A stretch of DNA of 64,000 nt from CAZGLR01 sp964526635 (GCA_964526635.1 CAZGLR010000002.1:11096-75095), one strand, 5' to 3'. Positions 1 to 8,392 are shown, counted from the stretch's first letter. Numbers and translations are program-made. Notes: generated by a model from the letters alone, not told the origin.

Positions 1-13
1 ATAGAGAGATACA

Positions 14-1495
14 ATGAGCTACTCATTCCCGATACTCTCGTACACGATTTTTGTCCCGCTGGCGGGAATGCTGGTGGTGATGGTTCTTGACCGCAAGAGC
101 CATAACGCCATCCGATGGGTGTCGACCATATTCGCTGCCATCGCATTCATCCTGACGTTGATAATCCTCAAGGATTTCAACTGGACAACCGCCCAGTTCC
201 AGTTCATGGAAAAGCACTCATGGATACCGGCGATCAATGCTGACTATCTGCTGGGTGTCGACGGCATCTCGGTGCCGATGCTGGTGTTGACGGGACTGCT
301 GTCGCTGATTTCGATAGTCATCAGTTTCAACATTACCAAACGGGTTAAGGAGTATTTCGCGTTCTTCCTGCTGCTGGAATGCGGGATGCTGGGCGTTTTT
401 GCCGCTCTTGACTTCTTCCTGTTCTACGTCTTCTGGGAAGTCATGCTGGTGCCGATGTACTTTTTGATTGGTATCTGGGGCGGCCCGCAACGCGAATACG
501 CTGCAATCAAGTTCTTCCTCTATACGCTGTTCGGCTCGATCTTTATGCTGGTGGCGATCCTGGTGCTGTATTTCACCTCGCAGCCACATACGCTCAACAT
601 GATCGACATGATCCGCATGGGGGCCGGCTTCGATCCGCGGATTCAAATATTCGCCTTCGCCTTCTTCTTCATTGCCTTTGCGATCAAAGTCCCGGTCTGG
701 CCGTTCCATACCTGGTTACCTGACGCTCACGTACAGGCACCAACGGCGATTTCTGTCATCCTGGCAGGGGTTCTGCTGAAAATGGGTACCTATGGTATGC
801 TGCGCATCTCGTGGCCGATGCTGCCGGAAGGCATCCGCTATTTCTCGCTGCCGATAGTTATTCTGGGGGTTATCGCGATTATCTATGGCGCGCTGGTTTC
901 GATGGCCCAAAAAGATCTGAAAAAACTGGTGGCATATTCATCGGTGTCCCATATGGGTTACTGTATGATGGCGCTGGGGGCCTATACCTCAGTGACCGCG
1001 CTGGCCGGTTGCATGTTCCAGATGGTGTCCCACGGTCTCATCACGGGTGCTCTCTTTGCTCTGGTCGGCGTGCTCTATGACCGGGCCCATACCCGTGAGA
1101 TCGCCGCCTTTGGCGGTCTGGCCAACAAGATGCCGGTGTATACCGCCCTGATGACATTGTTTGCGATGGCCTCACTGGGTCTGCCCGGTATGTCCGGATT
1201 TATCTCCGAATTCATGATTTTCATCGGCAGCTTCCCGTCGTATCCGGTTTATGTCGGTATCGCTGTTCTCGGTGTCGTGCTGACTGCGGCCTATATTCTC
1301 CGCATGGTGCAGAAGGTATTTCTGGGTGAATTCGATATTTCCCGCTGGGGGCATTTAACGGAAATCAATGCCCGGGAAATTATCTGTGTGGCCCCGCTGG
1401 CGGTGCTGACTATCTTCCTCGGTGTTTATCCCAAACCGCTGGCTGATATCATGCAGGCGACTTTGGAAAATCTTGTTATGCTGATGGCGCGGTGA
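14..1495 (+). CDS. nuoM: NADH-quinone oxidoreductase subunit M
   Basis: Membrane proton-pumping subunit of respiratory complex I, in the antiporter-like family. The 493 residues are nearly all transmembrane helices and match the usual NuoM length. Family signatures are visible: LWEVMLVPMY-like text around residue 140, the VPVWPFHTWLPDAH segment near residues 225-240 and the VAYSSVSHMGYC segment near 305-315, which carry the conserved charged residues of the channel. An AGAGA-type ribosome site lies just before the ATG. It is followed four bases later by nuoN, the normal end of a nuo operon; the rest of the operon lies outside the window to the left. Identification is firm. Confidence 0.97.
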   Translation: MSYSFPILSYTIFVPLAGMLVVMVLDRKSHNAIRWVSTIFAAIAFILTLIILKDFNWTTAQFQFMEKHSWIPAINADYLLGVDGISVPMLVLTGLLSLISIVISFNITKRVKEYFAFFLLLECGMLGVFAALDFFLFYVFWEVMLVPMYFLIGIWGGPQREYAAIKFFLYTLFGSIFMLVAILVLYFTSQPHTLNMIDMIRMGAGFDPRIQIFAFAFFFIAFAIKVPVWPFHTWLPDAHVQAPTAISVILAGVLLKMGTYGMLRISWPMLPEGIRYFSLPIVILGVIAIIYGALVSMAQKDLKKLVAYSSVSHMGYCMMALGAYTSVTALAGCMFQMVSHGLITGALFALVGVLYDRAHTREIAAFGGLANKMPVYTALMTLFAMASLGLPGMSGFISEFMIFIGSFPSYPVYVGIAVLGVVLTAAYILRMVQKVFLGEFDISRWGHLTEINAREIICVAPLAVLTIFLGVYPKPLADIMQATLENLVMLMAR

Positions 1496-1499
1496 TACT

Positions 1500-2948
1500 A
1501 TGGATTTGCGACCTTTAATACCCGAACTGTTTCTCTTTTGCTGGGCAATCGTGGTGCTGGCGGTCGATCTCTTCGCGAGGCGCCGCACGGCTGCTGCGCC
1601 GGCCTGGACCAGTATGGCGGGTCTGGCGATTACCGGAATTCTGGTCGTTGCCTTCCGGGGCGGCACGCTCTGGGAAGGAATGTATTCCTCCGATGCCTTC
1701 GCCTTCTTCTTCAAGCTTATCTTTGTCGGCGCGGCGTTTTTTGCCGTATCGTCATCATTCGAGACAGTCTCACGGATATCGCATCATCGTGGTGAGTACT
1801 TTGTACTTATCCTGTTTTCGACAGTCGGCATGATGTTTCTGGTGTCGGCCAAGGAACTGATTACGCTCTATATCGGGCTGGAATTGGTGACGATCCCGTT
1901 GTTCGTACTGGCCGCTTATGAAAAATCGATCAAACGCTCCAGTGAGGCCGGCTTAAAATACCTGATTCTGGGTGCGGCCTCATCGGCAATTCTGCTCTAT
2001 GGCTTCTCGATCATGTATGGCCTGACCGGCTCAACCTACCTCTATCGCATTACGATGAACCTGTCGATGTCATGGCTCTCGGCCGGCGGTATCGGACCGA
2101 TGTTTACGGTGGCGATGATGATGATGGTAGCCGGACTCGGCTTCAAAATTGCCCTGTTTCCATTCCATATGTGGGCGCCTGACGTCTACGAGGGCTCGCC
2201 AACCCCGATTACGGCTTTCCTGTCAGTCGGTTCCAAGGCGGCCGGCTTGGCGGCGTTTGTGCGATTGTTCGACGGCATGCTGGTCGGTTTCGATGATGTC
2301 ATGGGTGATCATAGCTGGGGTCTGATGGTGGCCGTGCTGGCGGCACTGACTATGATCGTGGGAAATATCGCGGCCATTAAGCAAACCAATATAAAACGCA
2401 TGTTGGCCTATTCCTCTATCGCCCAGGCGGGGTATATCATGGTCGGTGTCGTGGCCTGCTCTAATCTGGGTATTGCCTCGATCAGCTTCTATGCCTTCAC
2501 CTACCTGTTTGCTAATATGGGTGCTTTCGCCATCGTGATACTCTATGCCCACAAAACCGGATCGGAAGAAATTTCAGATTATGCCGGATTGTCGCAATCG
2601 TCACCGGTCATGGCGGCACTGCTGGCGGTATTCCTGTTGTCGCTGGCCGGTATTCCGCCGCTGGCCGGATTCCTGGCCAAGTACTATGTCTTTGCCGCCG
2701 CGATCGAGTCCGGCTATACCTGGCTGGTGATTATTGCCCTGCTGACGGCGGTAGTGTCGTTGTATTACTATGCCAATGTGGTCCGCCTGATGTATTTGGT
2801 CAAACATGACAACCCGCATCGCGTGATGCCGTCGTTCCCGACCGGCCTGGTCCTGGTCTTGACCGGTATCGGTGTCGTCTTAATCGGCCTGATGCCGCAG
2901 CCGATTCTCGAAATGGCCCTGGCCGCGGCGTCATCGTTCGCATTTTAG
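1500..2948 (+). CDS. nuoN: NADH-quinone oxidoreductase subunit N
   Basis: Second antiporter-like membrane subunit of complex I, 482 residues, of normal length. The central LFPFHMWAPDVYEGSPTP segment (about residues 220-240) and the MLAYSSIAQAGY segment (about 300-312) are diagnostic for NuoN and set it apart from NuoM and NuoL. It starts four bases after the nuoM stop, so the two are co-transcribed and translationally linked. A 14-bp hairpin 20 bases past the stop marks the end of the operon. NuoN works with NuoM and NuoL in proton translocation driven by quinone reduction. Confidence 0.97.
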   Translation: MDLRPLIPELFLFCWAIVVLAVDLFARRRTAAAPAWTSMAGLAITGILVVAFRGGTLWEGMYSSDAFAFFFKLIFVGAAFFAVSSSFETVSRISHHRGEYFVLILFSTVGMMFLVSAKELITLYIGLELVTIPLFVLAAYEKSIKRSSEAGLKYLILGAASSAILLYGFSIMYGLTGSTYLYRITMNLSMSWLSAGGIGPMFTVAMMMMVAGLGFKIALFPFHMWAPDVYEGSPTPITAFLSVGSKAAGLAAFVRLFDGMLVGFDDVMGDHSWGLMVAVLAALTMIVGNIAAIKQTNIKRMLAYSSIAQAGYIMVGVVACSNLGIASISFYAFTYLFANMGAFAIVILYAHKTGSEEISDYAGLSQSSPVMAALLAVFLLSLAGIPPLAGFLAKYYVFAAAIESGYTWLVIIALLTAVVSLYYYANVVRLMYLVKHDNPHRVMPSFPTGLVLVLTGIGVVLIGLMPQPILEMALAAASSFAF

Positions 2949-2967
2949 GGATCTCCATAAAAAATGT

Positions 2968-3000
2968 CCATACAACATCCCATAATGGGGTGTTGTATGG
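2968..3000 (+). terminator. Hairpin after the nuo operon
   Basis: Inverted repeat with 14-base arms (2968-2981 and 2987-3000) and a 5-base loop; the only imperfection is one G-T pair. It lies 19 bases after the nuoN stop. On the plus strand it is not followed by a T-run, whereas an A-run precedes it, so it would work as an intrinsic terminator better on the minus strand. It may be a transcript-end stabilising hairpin or an attenuator before the DUF502 gene. Confidence 0.6.
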
Positions 3001-3054
3001 TTGAAATTTCGCATCGGATGCCGATCTAACCCAAAAGGGGTGGAGTTTCGAAAT

Positions 3055-3708
3055 ATGATAAACAAGATCGGCAGTTTTTGCAGGAAACATTTCATCTCGG
3101 GGCTTTTGGTTACTGTTCCGATCATTGTTACATTTATTGTCCTGCGCTTTCTCTTTTCTCTTCTCGATGGTTTTCTTGATCCGGTGGTCCAGCGGCTGCT
3201 GGGATATCGAATTCCCGGACTGGGACTGGTCGTAACATTAATTGTCATAGTGCTTGCGGGATTGATATCAAGAAATTATTTTGGAGCACGTTTGTATCGC
3301 CTGGGAGATCGAGCCCTGGCTCGGATGCCGCTGGTTAGGGTAATCTATACGGCCGCCAAACAGCTTGTGCAGGCGATGGCCACACCGCGCACGCGGGCAT
3401 TTTCTGAAGTCGCACTGATTGAGTATCCGCGCAAGGGCGTCTTTGCGATTGGATTTCTTTCAGGACGGCTTAATGTGACTGCCGGCGCTAATCGTGAAAT
3501 GACACGAATCGTGTTTGTGCCATCGACCCCGACGCCGTTTTCCGGCTTTACTGTCTTTGTGCCCGAATCAGATATATACCCGGCCGATGTGAGCGTGGAA
3601 GAGGCGCTGAAGCTGCTGGTGTCCGGCGGCGTCCTGGCCCCGGATGAAATACGGATAGCAGGGAACAAGCAAGAGGAACTCGATGCGACTTGCAAACCTG
3701 TTGGATGA
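3055..3708 (+). CDS. DUF502 family inner-membrane protein
   Basis: A 217-residue protein of the DUF502 family, whose function is not established. Two hydrophobic spans are visible near residues 12-34 and 48-70 of this start. They are followed by a soluble domain with the family's conserved core (LPLVRVIYTAAKQ, then VALIEYPRKGVFAIGF and a VFVPSTPTPFSG turn). The ATG at 3055 is preferred over an upstream TTG at 3001 because an AAGGGGTGG ribosome site lies about 13 bases before it and the TTG lies at the end of a strong hairpin. The 3' end overlaps the next gene by 26 bases, so both are likely in one transcript. Confidence 0.85.
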   Translation: MINKIGSFCRKHFISGLLVTVPIIVTFIVLRFLFSLLDGFLDPVVQRLLGYRIPGLGLVVTLIVIVLAGLISRNYFGARLYRLGDRALARMPLVRVIYTAAKQLVQAMATPRTRAFSEVALIEYPRKGVFAIGFLSGRLNVTAGANREMTRIVFVPSTPTPFSGFTVFVPESDIYPADVSVEEALKLLVSGGVLAPDEIRIAGNKQEELDATCKPVG

Positions 3709-4588
3709 GGATCTGGTCGCCTATAACCTGAAATCCTCCACCAAACAAGAAGCAATCTCGGAACTTCTCAACCTGGTTCGGGCTAAACATCCCGGGTATG
3801 ATTATGCTGCGATCCTGCAGTCGATTCTGGATCGCGAACAGATCGAAAACACCTCCTATGGCCGCGGCATAGCATTCCCCCATGCCCGCACCGACGCTGT
3901 TACCGAAATGCACGTCGCGGTTGGCATCTCGCCTGAGGGTTTGAGCGATACGACTCCCGACGATATCCCGCTTCGGGTTGTCTGCCTGATGCTGACCCCT
4001 TCGTCAATTGCCAAATTGTATCTCCAGACACTCTCGGCATTTGCCTCGCTGGCCCGCAATCCCGAAATGCTGACCGCGGTGGCCTCGGCCAAATCCGCCG
4101 GCGGCGTGATCGACGCTATCTGGGAATCGGGCGTAACAGTCGAAAAAGAAATCACTGCCAAAGATCTCATGCGCCGTGATGTCATCAGTGTCAAACCCGG
4201 CGACAGCCTCAAAAGCGTGGCCAACCGCATGTTCCAGCATCGACTTTCTGCCCTGGCCGTGGTCGATGACGACAACAAACTGCTCGGCCAGATTACCGAC
4301 AAAGAACTGATTCAGGCCGCTTTGCCCGATTTCAAAACACTGATTTCCAATCTCAATTATTCCATGGATGTCGAGCCGTTTGAAGAACTGCTCAAGCGGG
4401 AAGACAAGATCAAAGTCGAGCAATTATTTAATACCGATCATGAGGTCGTAACCAAAGCGACACCTATCGTCGAGGTGGCGGCTATGATGCTGTTCAAAGA
4501 TCTCCGCCGGGTTTTTGTTGCCGAGGATGGCTATTTGTTGGGCATACTATTGCGCAAAGATATTGTGCACATGATCATCCGCGGGTAG
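3683..4588 (+). CDS. PTS EIIA domain / CBS-pair regulatory protein
   Basis: A 301-residue fusion. Residues about 1-145 are a PTS EIIA domain of the fructose/nitrogen (PtsN) type with the phosphorylatable histidine in GIAFPHAR (His67). Residues about 155-300 form a CBS-domain pair (DLMRRDVISV, then LSALAVVDDDNKLLGQITDKELI and a second half ending VFVAEDGYLLGILLRKDIV), a module that commonly binds adenine nucleotides. No sugar-specific EIIB or EIIC gene is near, so a regulatory role linking phosphotransfer to nucleotide status is more likely than sugar transport. The AAGAGG site six bases before the ATG supports this start inside the previous gene. Confidence 0.85.
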   Translation: MRLANLLDEDLVAYNLKSSTKQEAISELLNLVRAKHPGYDYAAILQSILDREQIENTSYGRGIAFPHARTDAVTEMHVAVGISPEGLSDTTPDDIPLRVVCLMLTPSSIAKLYLQTLSAFASLARNPEMLTAVASAKSAGGVIDAIWESGVTVEKEITAKDLMRRDVISVKPGDSLKSVANRMFQHRLSALAVVDDDNKLLGQITDKELIQAALPDFKTLISNLNYSMDVEPFEELLKREDKIKVEQLFNTDHEVVTKATPIVEVAAMMLFKDLRRVFVAEDGYLLGILLRKDIVHMIIRG

Positions 4589-4781
4589 GGGGAGTCAACT
4601 ACAAATCCCGATAAATATTCGTAGGCGACGGGTCCCCCGTCCCGGCACAAAGATTATCCTGATAAAAAAGTGTACGCCATTTTCACAACAGGCCGGTTCC
4701 CGCCAAAGATTGGATATCTCTTCTGTCGCAGATTTGGCCGGAACCCACGGCGAGCCGATGGATCACCGGGCCACCCGGCGA

Positions 4782-4801
4782 CGCGCCCCTGAAGGGGCGC
4801 G
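4782..4801. repeat. GC-rich palindrome
   Basis: CGCGCCCCT, two bases, AGGGGCGCG. The arms are perfect 9-mers. It could form a cruciform or RNA hairpin between the convergent genes and act as a bidirectional transcript end, although T-runs are lacking. Confidence 0.55.
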
Positions 4802-4808
4802 CCACAAC

Positions 4809-4859
4809 GCTTCGCTGAGGACCCTCGCTTCGCTGAGGACCCTTGCTTCGCTCGGGCGC
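4809..4859. repeat. Three-copy 18-bp tandem repeat
   Basis: The unit GCTTCGCTGAGGACCCT recurs with a strict 18-base period; TTCGCT starts at 4811, 4829 and 4847. The third copy diverges to GCTTCGCTCGGGCG. The same CCTCGCTTCGCTCGGGCG string occurs again near 61626-61643, so this is a dispersed intergenic word in this genome. Confidence 0.75.
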
Positions 4860-4937
4860 ACTTCGTTTCACACAGCACCTTCGGCGGATCCTGACCTACA
4901 CGGACTTTACATTATGCCGCTACCCCAATCATCCGGG

Positions 4938-5753
4938 CTACACTCTTACCGCGACCATCCGGCGAGTCATAACTACTACTAAAAGCAATAACCCGAACGT
5001 TACCACAATCGTCGCACCGGTCGGCGTATCGAGCCAGAAAGAAAAGATTATCCCCAAAAGTGATCCAAACAGCCCGAAAATCCAGCCATAGAGCAGTCGC
5101 ATTCCAATACGGTCGGTAATCAAGGCCGCAAACACCGATGGCACCACCAGGAAAATAAACACCAAAAGCACGCCGCAGATTTTTACCGATGATGTTACTA
5201 CTACCGCAAACGATGCGTAAAACAAAAAATCCCAGAATTTCTTTCGGCGGACAGACATCGCATTGCCGAAAGTCAAATCAAGAAACTGCCGCCGGGCCAG
5301 GTAATGAAAACCGCCGACAACAATGTAGGCGCCGGCTGTTTTGAGGACCATGCCGGGCGTTACTGTCAGAATGCTGCCGACCAGGAGATGGCGAATATGT
5401 TCGGCGCCCTCGGCCGAATGGCTCACCAAAAGTATCGCCGCTGCCGACGAAACGGCATAAACTATCCCGATAAAGGCCTCCTGCGGGACTTTTCCTTCCA
5501 CACCGCGCGTCAATGTAAAGATAATTCCACCCAGCAGGGCAAAACTGAGCGCAAACACGTACCCGAGATCGCTGCCGGGGTCATGCCCCAGCAGCGATCC
5601 GAACGTCATCCCCAGCGCCGCAATCTGCGCCAGCGATAAATCGACAAAAATGATCCCGCGCCGAATCACATGCAGCCCGAAATACACATGAATGCCGACC
5701 AGAACAAGCGCGGCCAGAAACGGCCACAGGATGAAATGAAAATACTGACTCAT
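4938..5753 (-). CDS. Metal ABC transporter permease (ZnuB/MntB family)
   Basis: A 271-residue membrane permease of the ABC-3 family that imports zinc or manganese. About eight hydrophobic spans are visible. The family core is clear: FVDLSLAQIAALG near the N-terminus, a GxxxTVTP-like segment in mid-protein and a SVKICGVLLVFIFLVVPS segment. The start at 5753 is chosen because it overlaps the stop of the binding-protein gene as ATGA and because the protein then begins MSQYFHF as family members do; a longer reading would run into the upstream gene. It is the last gene of the operon, and no ATPase gene follows before the convergent neighbour. Confidence 0.9.
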   Translation of the reverse strand: MSQYFHFILWPFLAALVLVGIHVYFGLHVIRRGIIFVDLSLAQIAALGMTFGSLLGHDPGSDLGYVFALSFALLGGIIFTLTRGVEGKVPQEAFIGIVYAVSSAAAILLVSHSAEGAEHIRHLLVGSILTVTPGMVLKTAGAYIVVGGFHYLARRQFLDLTFGNAMSVRRKKFWDFLFYASFAVVVTSSVKICGVLLVFIFLVVPSVFAALITDRIGMRLLYGWIFGLFGSLLGIIFSFWLDTPTGATIVVTFGLLLLVVVMTRRMVAVRV

Positions 5754-6634
5754 TTCAAGCCATCCAGGAGCGCATCCAGATTTCCCTCGAACCACTCAAG
5801 GTAACTTTCACTCTTGTTGCGCCCGCCTATTGAGGGATACATTGTAACCACCCTGGCATTTGTTGATGATGCAATCTTCTCCGGTACCCGCTTGTCGAAA
5901 TATGGCTCCATCGCGATAACACGAAGACCCAGACTGCCGACTTTTTCGGTAAGATGCTTGACATGCGAGGGTGTCGGCGGAACGCCGGGATATGGTTCGA
6001 TAAAATCGACCGCGATTGTCCCGACGAAATCATTGAAATACGGCCACGAATTGTGATAGAACACTACTTTAGTATCCGTCAGTCGCTCAAGTTTCGGCTG
6101 CAACGCGCCTAATCCACGCCGGATGTCATCGAGAAATCGTTTCTGGTTAGCCGTGTACACAGCAGCATTATCACTATCAAAGGCCACCAGCGCTTCAACG
6201 ATGACATCGGTTATCGCTTTGATATTCTGTGGTCCCAACCAGTAATGCGGGTTGCCGTGCGGATGAATATCTCCATGACTGGCATCCGGTTTGAAATTAG
6301 GGACTTCCAGTGGTTCGATATACCGTGAGCAATCAACAATCACCACATCGCTGTTACGTGAGCCCTCGATGATTTTATCCATCCAGAGATCGAGTTCCAT
6401 CCCGACTTTAAGGGCAATATCGGCGCGGGCGGTTTTCATCATATTACTGGGCCGAATTTCTACAAAATGGACATCAGCGGTCGGCGGCGCAATCGCCTCG
6501 GCATCTACCAGGTCACCACCGATTTGCTCGGCATAATAGGATAGATCAGTGGTCGAACTGATGACTTTGACCGCAGCCCCCGCAATGGGAGCAATGAGCA
6601 GAGCTGTCACGAACAATAGAACAAACCTGTTCAT
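5750..6634 (-). CDS. Periplasmic metal-binding protein (ZnuA/TroA family)
   Basis: A 294-residue substrate-binding protein for zinc or manganese import. A signal peptide covers about the first 20 residues (ends IAGAA). The expected metal ligands can be placed: His56 in ADVHFVEIR, His130 in NPHYWLGP, His194 in VVFYHNSW and an acidic residue around Glu243 in MEPYF. A short HGDIHPHGNPH stretch takes the place of the longer His-rich loop of typical ZnuA proteins, which favours zinc. It overlaps the permease by four bases and lies 14 bases after the outer-membrane gene, so it forms one transcript with both. Confidence 0.92.
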   Translation of the reverse strand: MNRFVLLFVTALLIAPIAGAAVKVISSTTDLSYYAEQIGGDLVDAEAIAPPTADVHFVEIRPSNMMKTARADIALKVGMELDLWMDKIIEGSRNSDVVIVDCSRYIEPLEVPNFKPDASHGDIHPHGNPHYWLGPQNIKAITDVIVEALVAFDSDNAAVYTANQKRFLDDIRRGLGALQPKLERLTDTKVVFYHNSWPYFNDFVGTIAVDFIEPYPGVPPTPSHVKHLTEKVGSLGLRVIAMEPYFDKRVPEKIASSTNARVVTMYPSIGGRNKSESYLEWFEGNLDALLDGLK

Positions 6635-6648
6635 CTCATCCTCCCGTT

Positions 6649-7824
6649 TTAAAAGTTATGCGGCTTGTGGGGACCAAGACTTACCACCAGTTGGAGGGTA
6701 ATTTCCCAGAAGCTTTCACCCTCTTTCAGTTCGGTCCAGTGGCCGGCCAAACGGACCAGGCTGGTTTCCTCTATTGGTGCGAAGCCGACAAATAAACCGG
6801 CGCGCCATAGCGATGATGACTCAATCTCATGTTCACCATCGTGTTCATGGACCATCTCGGTTTCGAGGTATTCAAATATCCCGCCGATATTGTACTTCTG
6901 GGCAAAGCGGTAATCGATATAGCCATAGCCGCCATAGGATGTGAGATTATCCTCACCTTCCTCATGCTGGTCCTGATACCGAGCCAGAAACTCGCCCTCG
7001 ATCTGCAGGGTGGTGTAGCGATCGGGCTTGAATTTGTACTTGGCATCGATGCCGAAAATCCAGGCCCGGAGCTGATCAGGAACGTGTTCTTCCAAAACGG
7101 CCTTAACAACTTCCTCCTCCTCATGGGCGAATTCATAGACACTGTTGACTGCCGATACCCCGAGCGCCATCTCGGTGTGCATCCCGAGGGCAAATGATGT
7201 CGCCAGCCGTCCAAAGAAGCCCGGATCGGGATCGCCGTCTTCGGCATGGTCATGATCATCCTGCTTTTCGGCGTGCTCGTGTTCTTCCTCGTCATGAAGA
7301 TGCCCCATCAGGGCGTCGCCCTTGAGAATACCGGCCATCAACTCAGTGTACGCATTACCGGTCGGCAGTAGAAATGACGTCCGTACGGCCATATCGGACA
7401 AACCTTCCTCCCCAAAAAAGACAACATGGGGGAGGGGACGGTGAATAAATGACCAGGCATGTTCATGAACCGGATTGAGCCGACCGAACTCAAGCAGGTA
7501 TTTACCGACCCGCAGGTTTGTATTCAGCGGCAGGCCACGATGAACAGTAACGAAGGCTTCCTCAATTTCGGCATTATGACCACCATGCCAGCCGAAAACT
7601 GCATCGGCCCGGGCATAGGGATTGAGCGCCCCGCCGATATTCAATTCAAGTGATGGATCAGCCAGGTTTAATTCTTCGATATCATCGATGCGGTCGGGGT
7701 CGTCGTGGGAATATGCCCGAAAATCACCGATCAGGGAGATATCGGGATTGAGTGAAGTCTGGGCGTACATCGCTGTCGAACATATAAGTATGCACATCAC
7801 CAGGAAGGCGAAAAGTGATCGCAT
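6649..7824 (-). CDS. Outer-membrane protein with His-rich loop, metal-uptake operon
   Basis: A 391-residue protein with a signal peptide ending near residue 21 (MYAQTS) and beta-barrel-like alternation throughout. Residues about 174-199 form a loop rich in His, Asp and Glu (HLHDEEEHEHAE, then DDHDHAEDGD) that looks made for binding divalent metal. There is no TonB box or plug-like domain and the length is short for a TonB-dependent receptor, so a porin-like barrel is more likely than a ZnuD-type receptor. An AAGGAG ribosome site precedes the ATG. Position between a metal-binding protein gene and a His/Cys small protein supports passage of zinc across the outer membrane; this is inference from context. 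Confidence 0.75.
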   Translation of the reverse strand: MRSLFAFLVMCILICSTAMYAQTSLNPDISLIGDFRAYSHDDPDRIDDIEELNLADPSLELNIGGALNPYARADAVFGWHGGHNAEIEEAFVTVHRGLPLNTNLRVGKYLLEFGRLNPVHEHAWSFIHRPLPHVVFFGEEGLSDMAVRTSFLLPTGNAYTELMAGILKGDALMGHLHDEEEHEHAEKQDDHDHAEDGDPDPGFFGRLATSFALGMHTEMALGVSAVNSVYEFAHEEEEVVKAVLEEHVPDQLRAWIFGIDAKYKFKPDRYTTLQIEGEFLARYQDQHEEGEDNLTSYGGYGYIDYRFAQKYNIGGIFEYLETEMVHEHDGEHEIESSSLWRAGLFVGFAPIEETSLVRLAGHWTELKEGESFWEITLQLVVSLGPHKPHNF

Positions 7825-7873
7825 GGGTTACTCCTTTCATAGAGGTCGTTATGGAAAATGTGTTGCAGGAAAT

Positions 7874-8155
7874 CTATGAGTGGAGCGGGGGAGCCCGGAC
7901 ACTGCGAGAGGAGATTCGTTCAGCAGCGCAATAATAGACAGTATAAGTGAATGCGGCGAAAGATCGTTCGCCGTAAAAATATATAAAGACGATGATAACC
8001 GCCACCGTCAACACTGACACGAATTGGCAGATCGTGCAGTGATCGACGGGACTATGGCAATGCGTCGCATGCCAGAGTGCAGCCCCAAGGCCAAACACTA
8101 CAGCCGTGACAAGCAGTACTGTGATAGCTTTCTTTATGACGACGTTCATATTCAT
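7874..8155 (-). CDS. Small His/Cys-rich membrane protein (DUF2946-like)
   Basis: A 93-residue protein with two hydrophobic spans (about 10-27 and 45-62). Between them lies a cluster of potential metal ligands: His29, His32, Cys33, His34, His39, Cys40 and Cys43 in the segment HATHCHSPVDHCTICQ. It ends in RAPPL, which recalls small DUF2946-type proteins found near metal or copper genes. It is the promoter-proximal gene of the metal-uptake operon, 49 bases before the outer-membrane protein. A role in sensing or handing over metal in the inner membrane is inferred. Family assignment is by eye only. Confidence 0.65.
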   Translation of the reverse strand: MNMNVVIKKAITVLLVTAVVFGLGAALWHATHCHSPVDHCTICQFVSVLTVAVIIVFIYFYGERSFAAFTYTVYYCAAERISSRSVRAPPLHS

Positions 8156-8176
8156 ATAACTAAGACCAATACGGGT

Positions 8177-8197
8177 ATTATTTTGTAATAATTGACA
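8177..8197. promoter_or_regulatory. Candidate Fur/Zur-family operator upstream of the metal operon
   Basis: Just upstream of the minus-strand metal operon is the palindrome ATTATT-TTGT-AATAAT (8177-8192). Overlapping it is TTGTAAT-A-ATTGACA (8183-8197), a 7-1-7 arrangement that matches the known Bacillus Zur pattern TCGTAAT-N-ATTACGA at 10 of 14 arm positions. Its place before a probable zinc-uptake operon fits repression in metal excess. The match is partial and the local sequence is AT-rich, so this is a candidate only. Confidence 0.4.
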
Positions 8198-8312
8198 TTA
8201 ACAGCCCGGATGCAAACAAAATCACGAGAAATATCCGCCCAATATACCGTCCAGTGGTTTTCGCGGCGTTTTTGGGTTTCCATACTTACTTGTCTCCAAA
8301 ACAGTTTGGAAC

Positions 8313-8340
8313 TTGACTGCCGGTCGACTTGTATTAATAT
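8313..8340 (+). promoter_or_regulatory. Possible sigma-70 promoter for the CxxCH lipoprotein
   Basis: TTGACT at 8313-8318, 16 bases, TAATAT at 8335-8340. The predicted start of transcription is about 45 bases before the ATG at 8393. The -35 is good and the -10 is moderate. Confidence 0.35.
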
Positions 8341-8392
8341 TACCCTCACTGGAAATTATGTCTCTATCCGCAGTAGAAAGGCAGTGAAATCA

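Larger units (their letters stand above)
4589..4937. other. Gene-free convergent spacer with palindrome and tandem repeats
   Basis: 349 bases between two convergent genes. No ORF here looks coding. It holds a near-perfect GC-rich palindrome with 9-base arms at 4782-4801 and a three-copy 18-bp tandem repeat at 4809-4859. Neither gene end is followed by a clear hairpin with a T-run. Confidence 0.7.

Noticed and set aside
218..709. 163-codon minus-strand ORF inside nuoM and similar long antisense ORFs elsewhere
   Set aside because: They mirror conserved genes, are rich in His, Gln and Arg as antisense shadows are, and lack start signals.
4809..4859. CRISPR-like repeat array
   Set aside because: The 18-base units are contiguous tandem repeats without spacers, only three copies, and there is no cas gene in the window.
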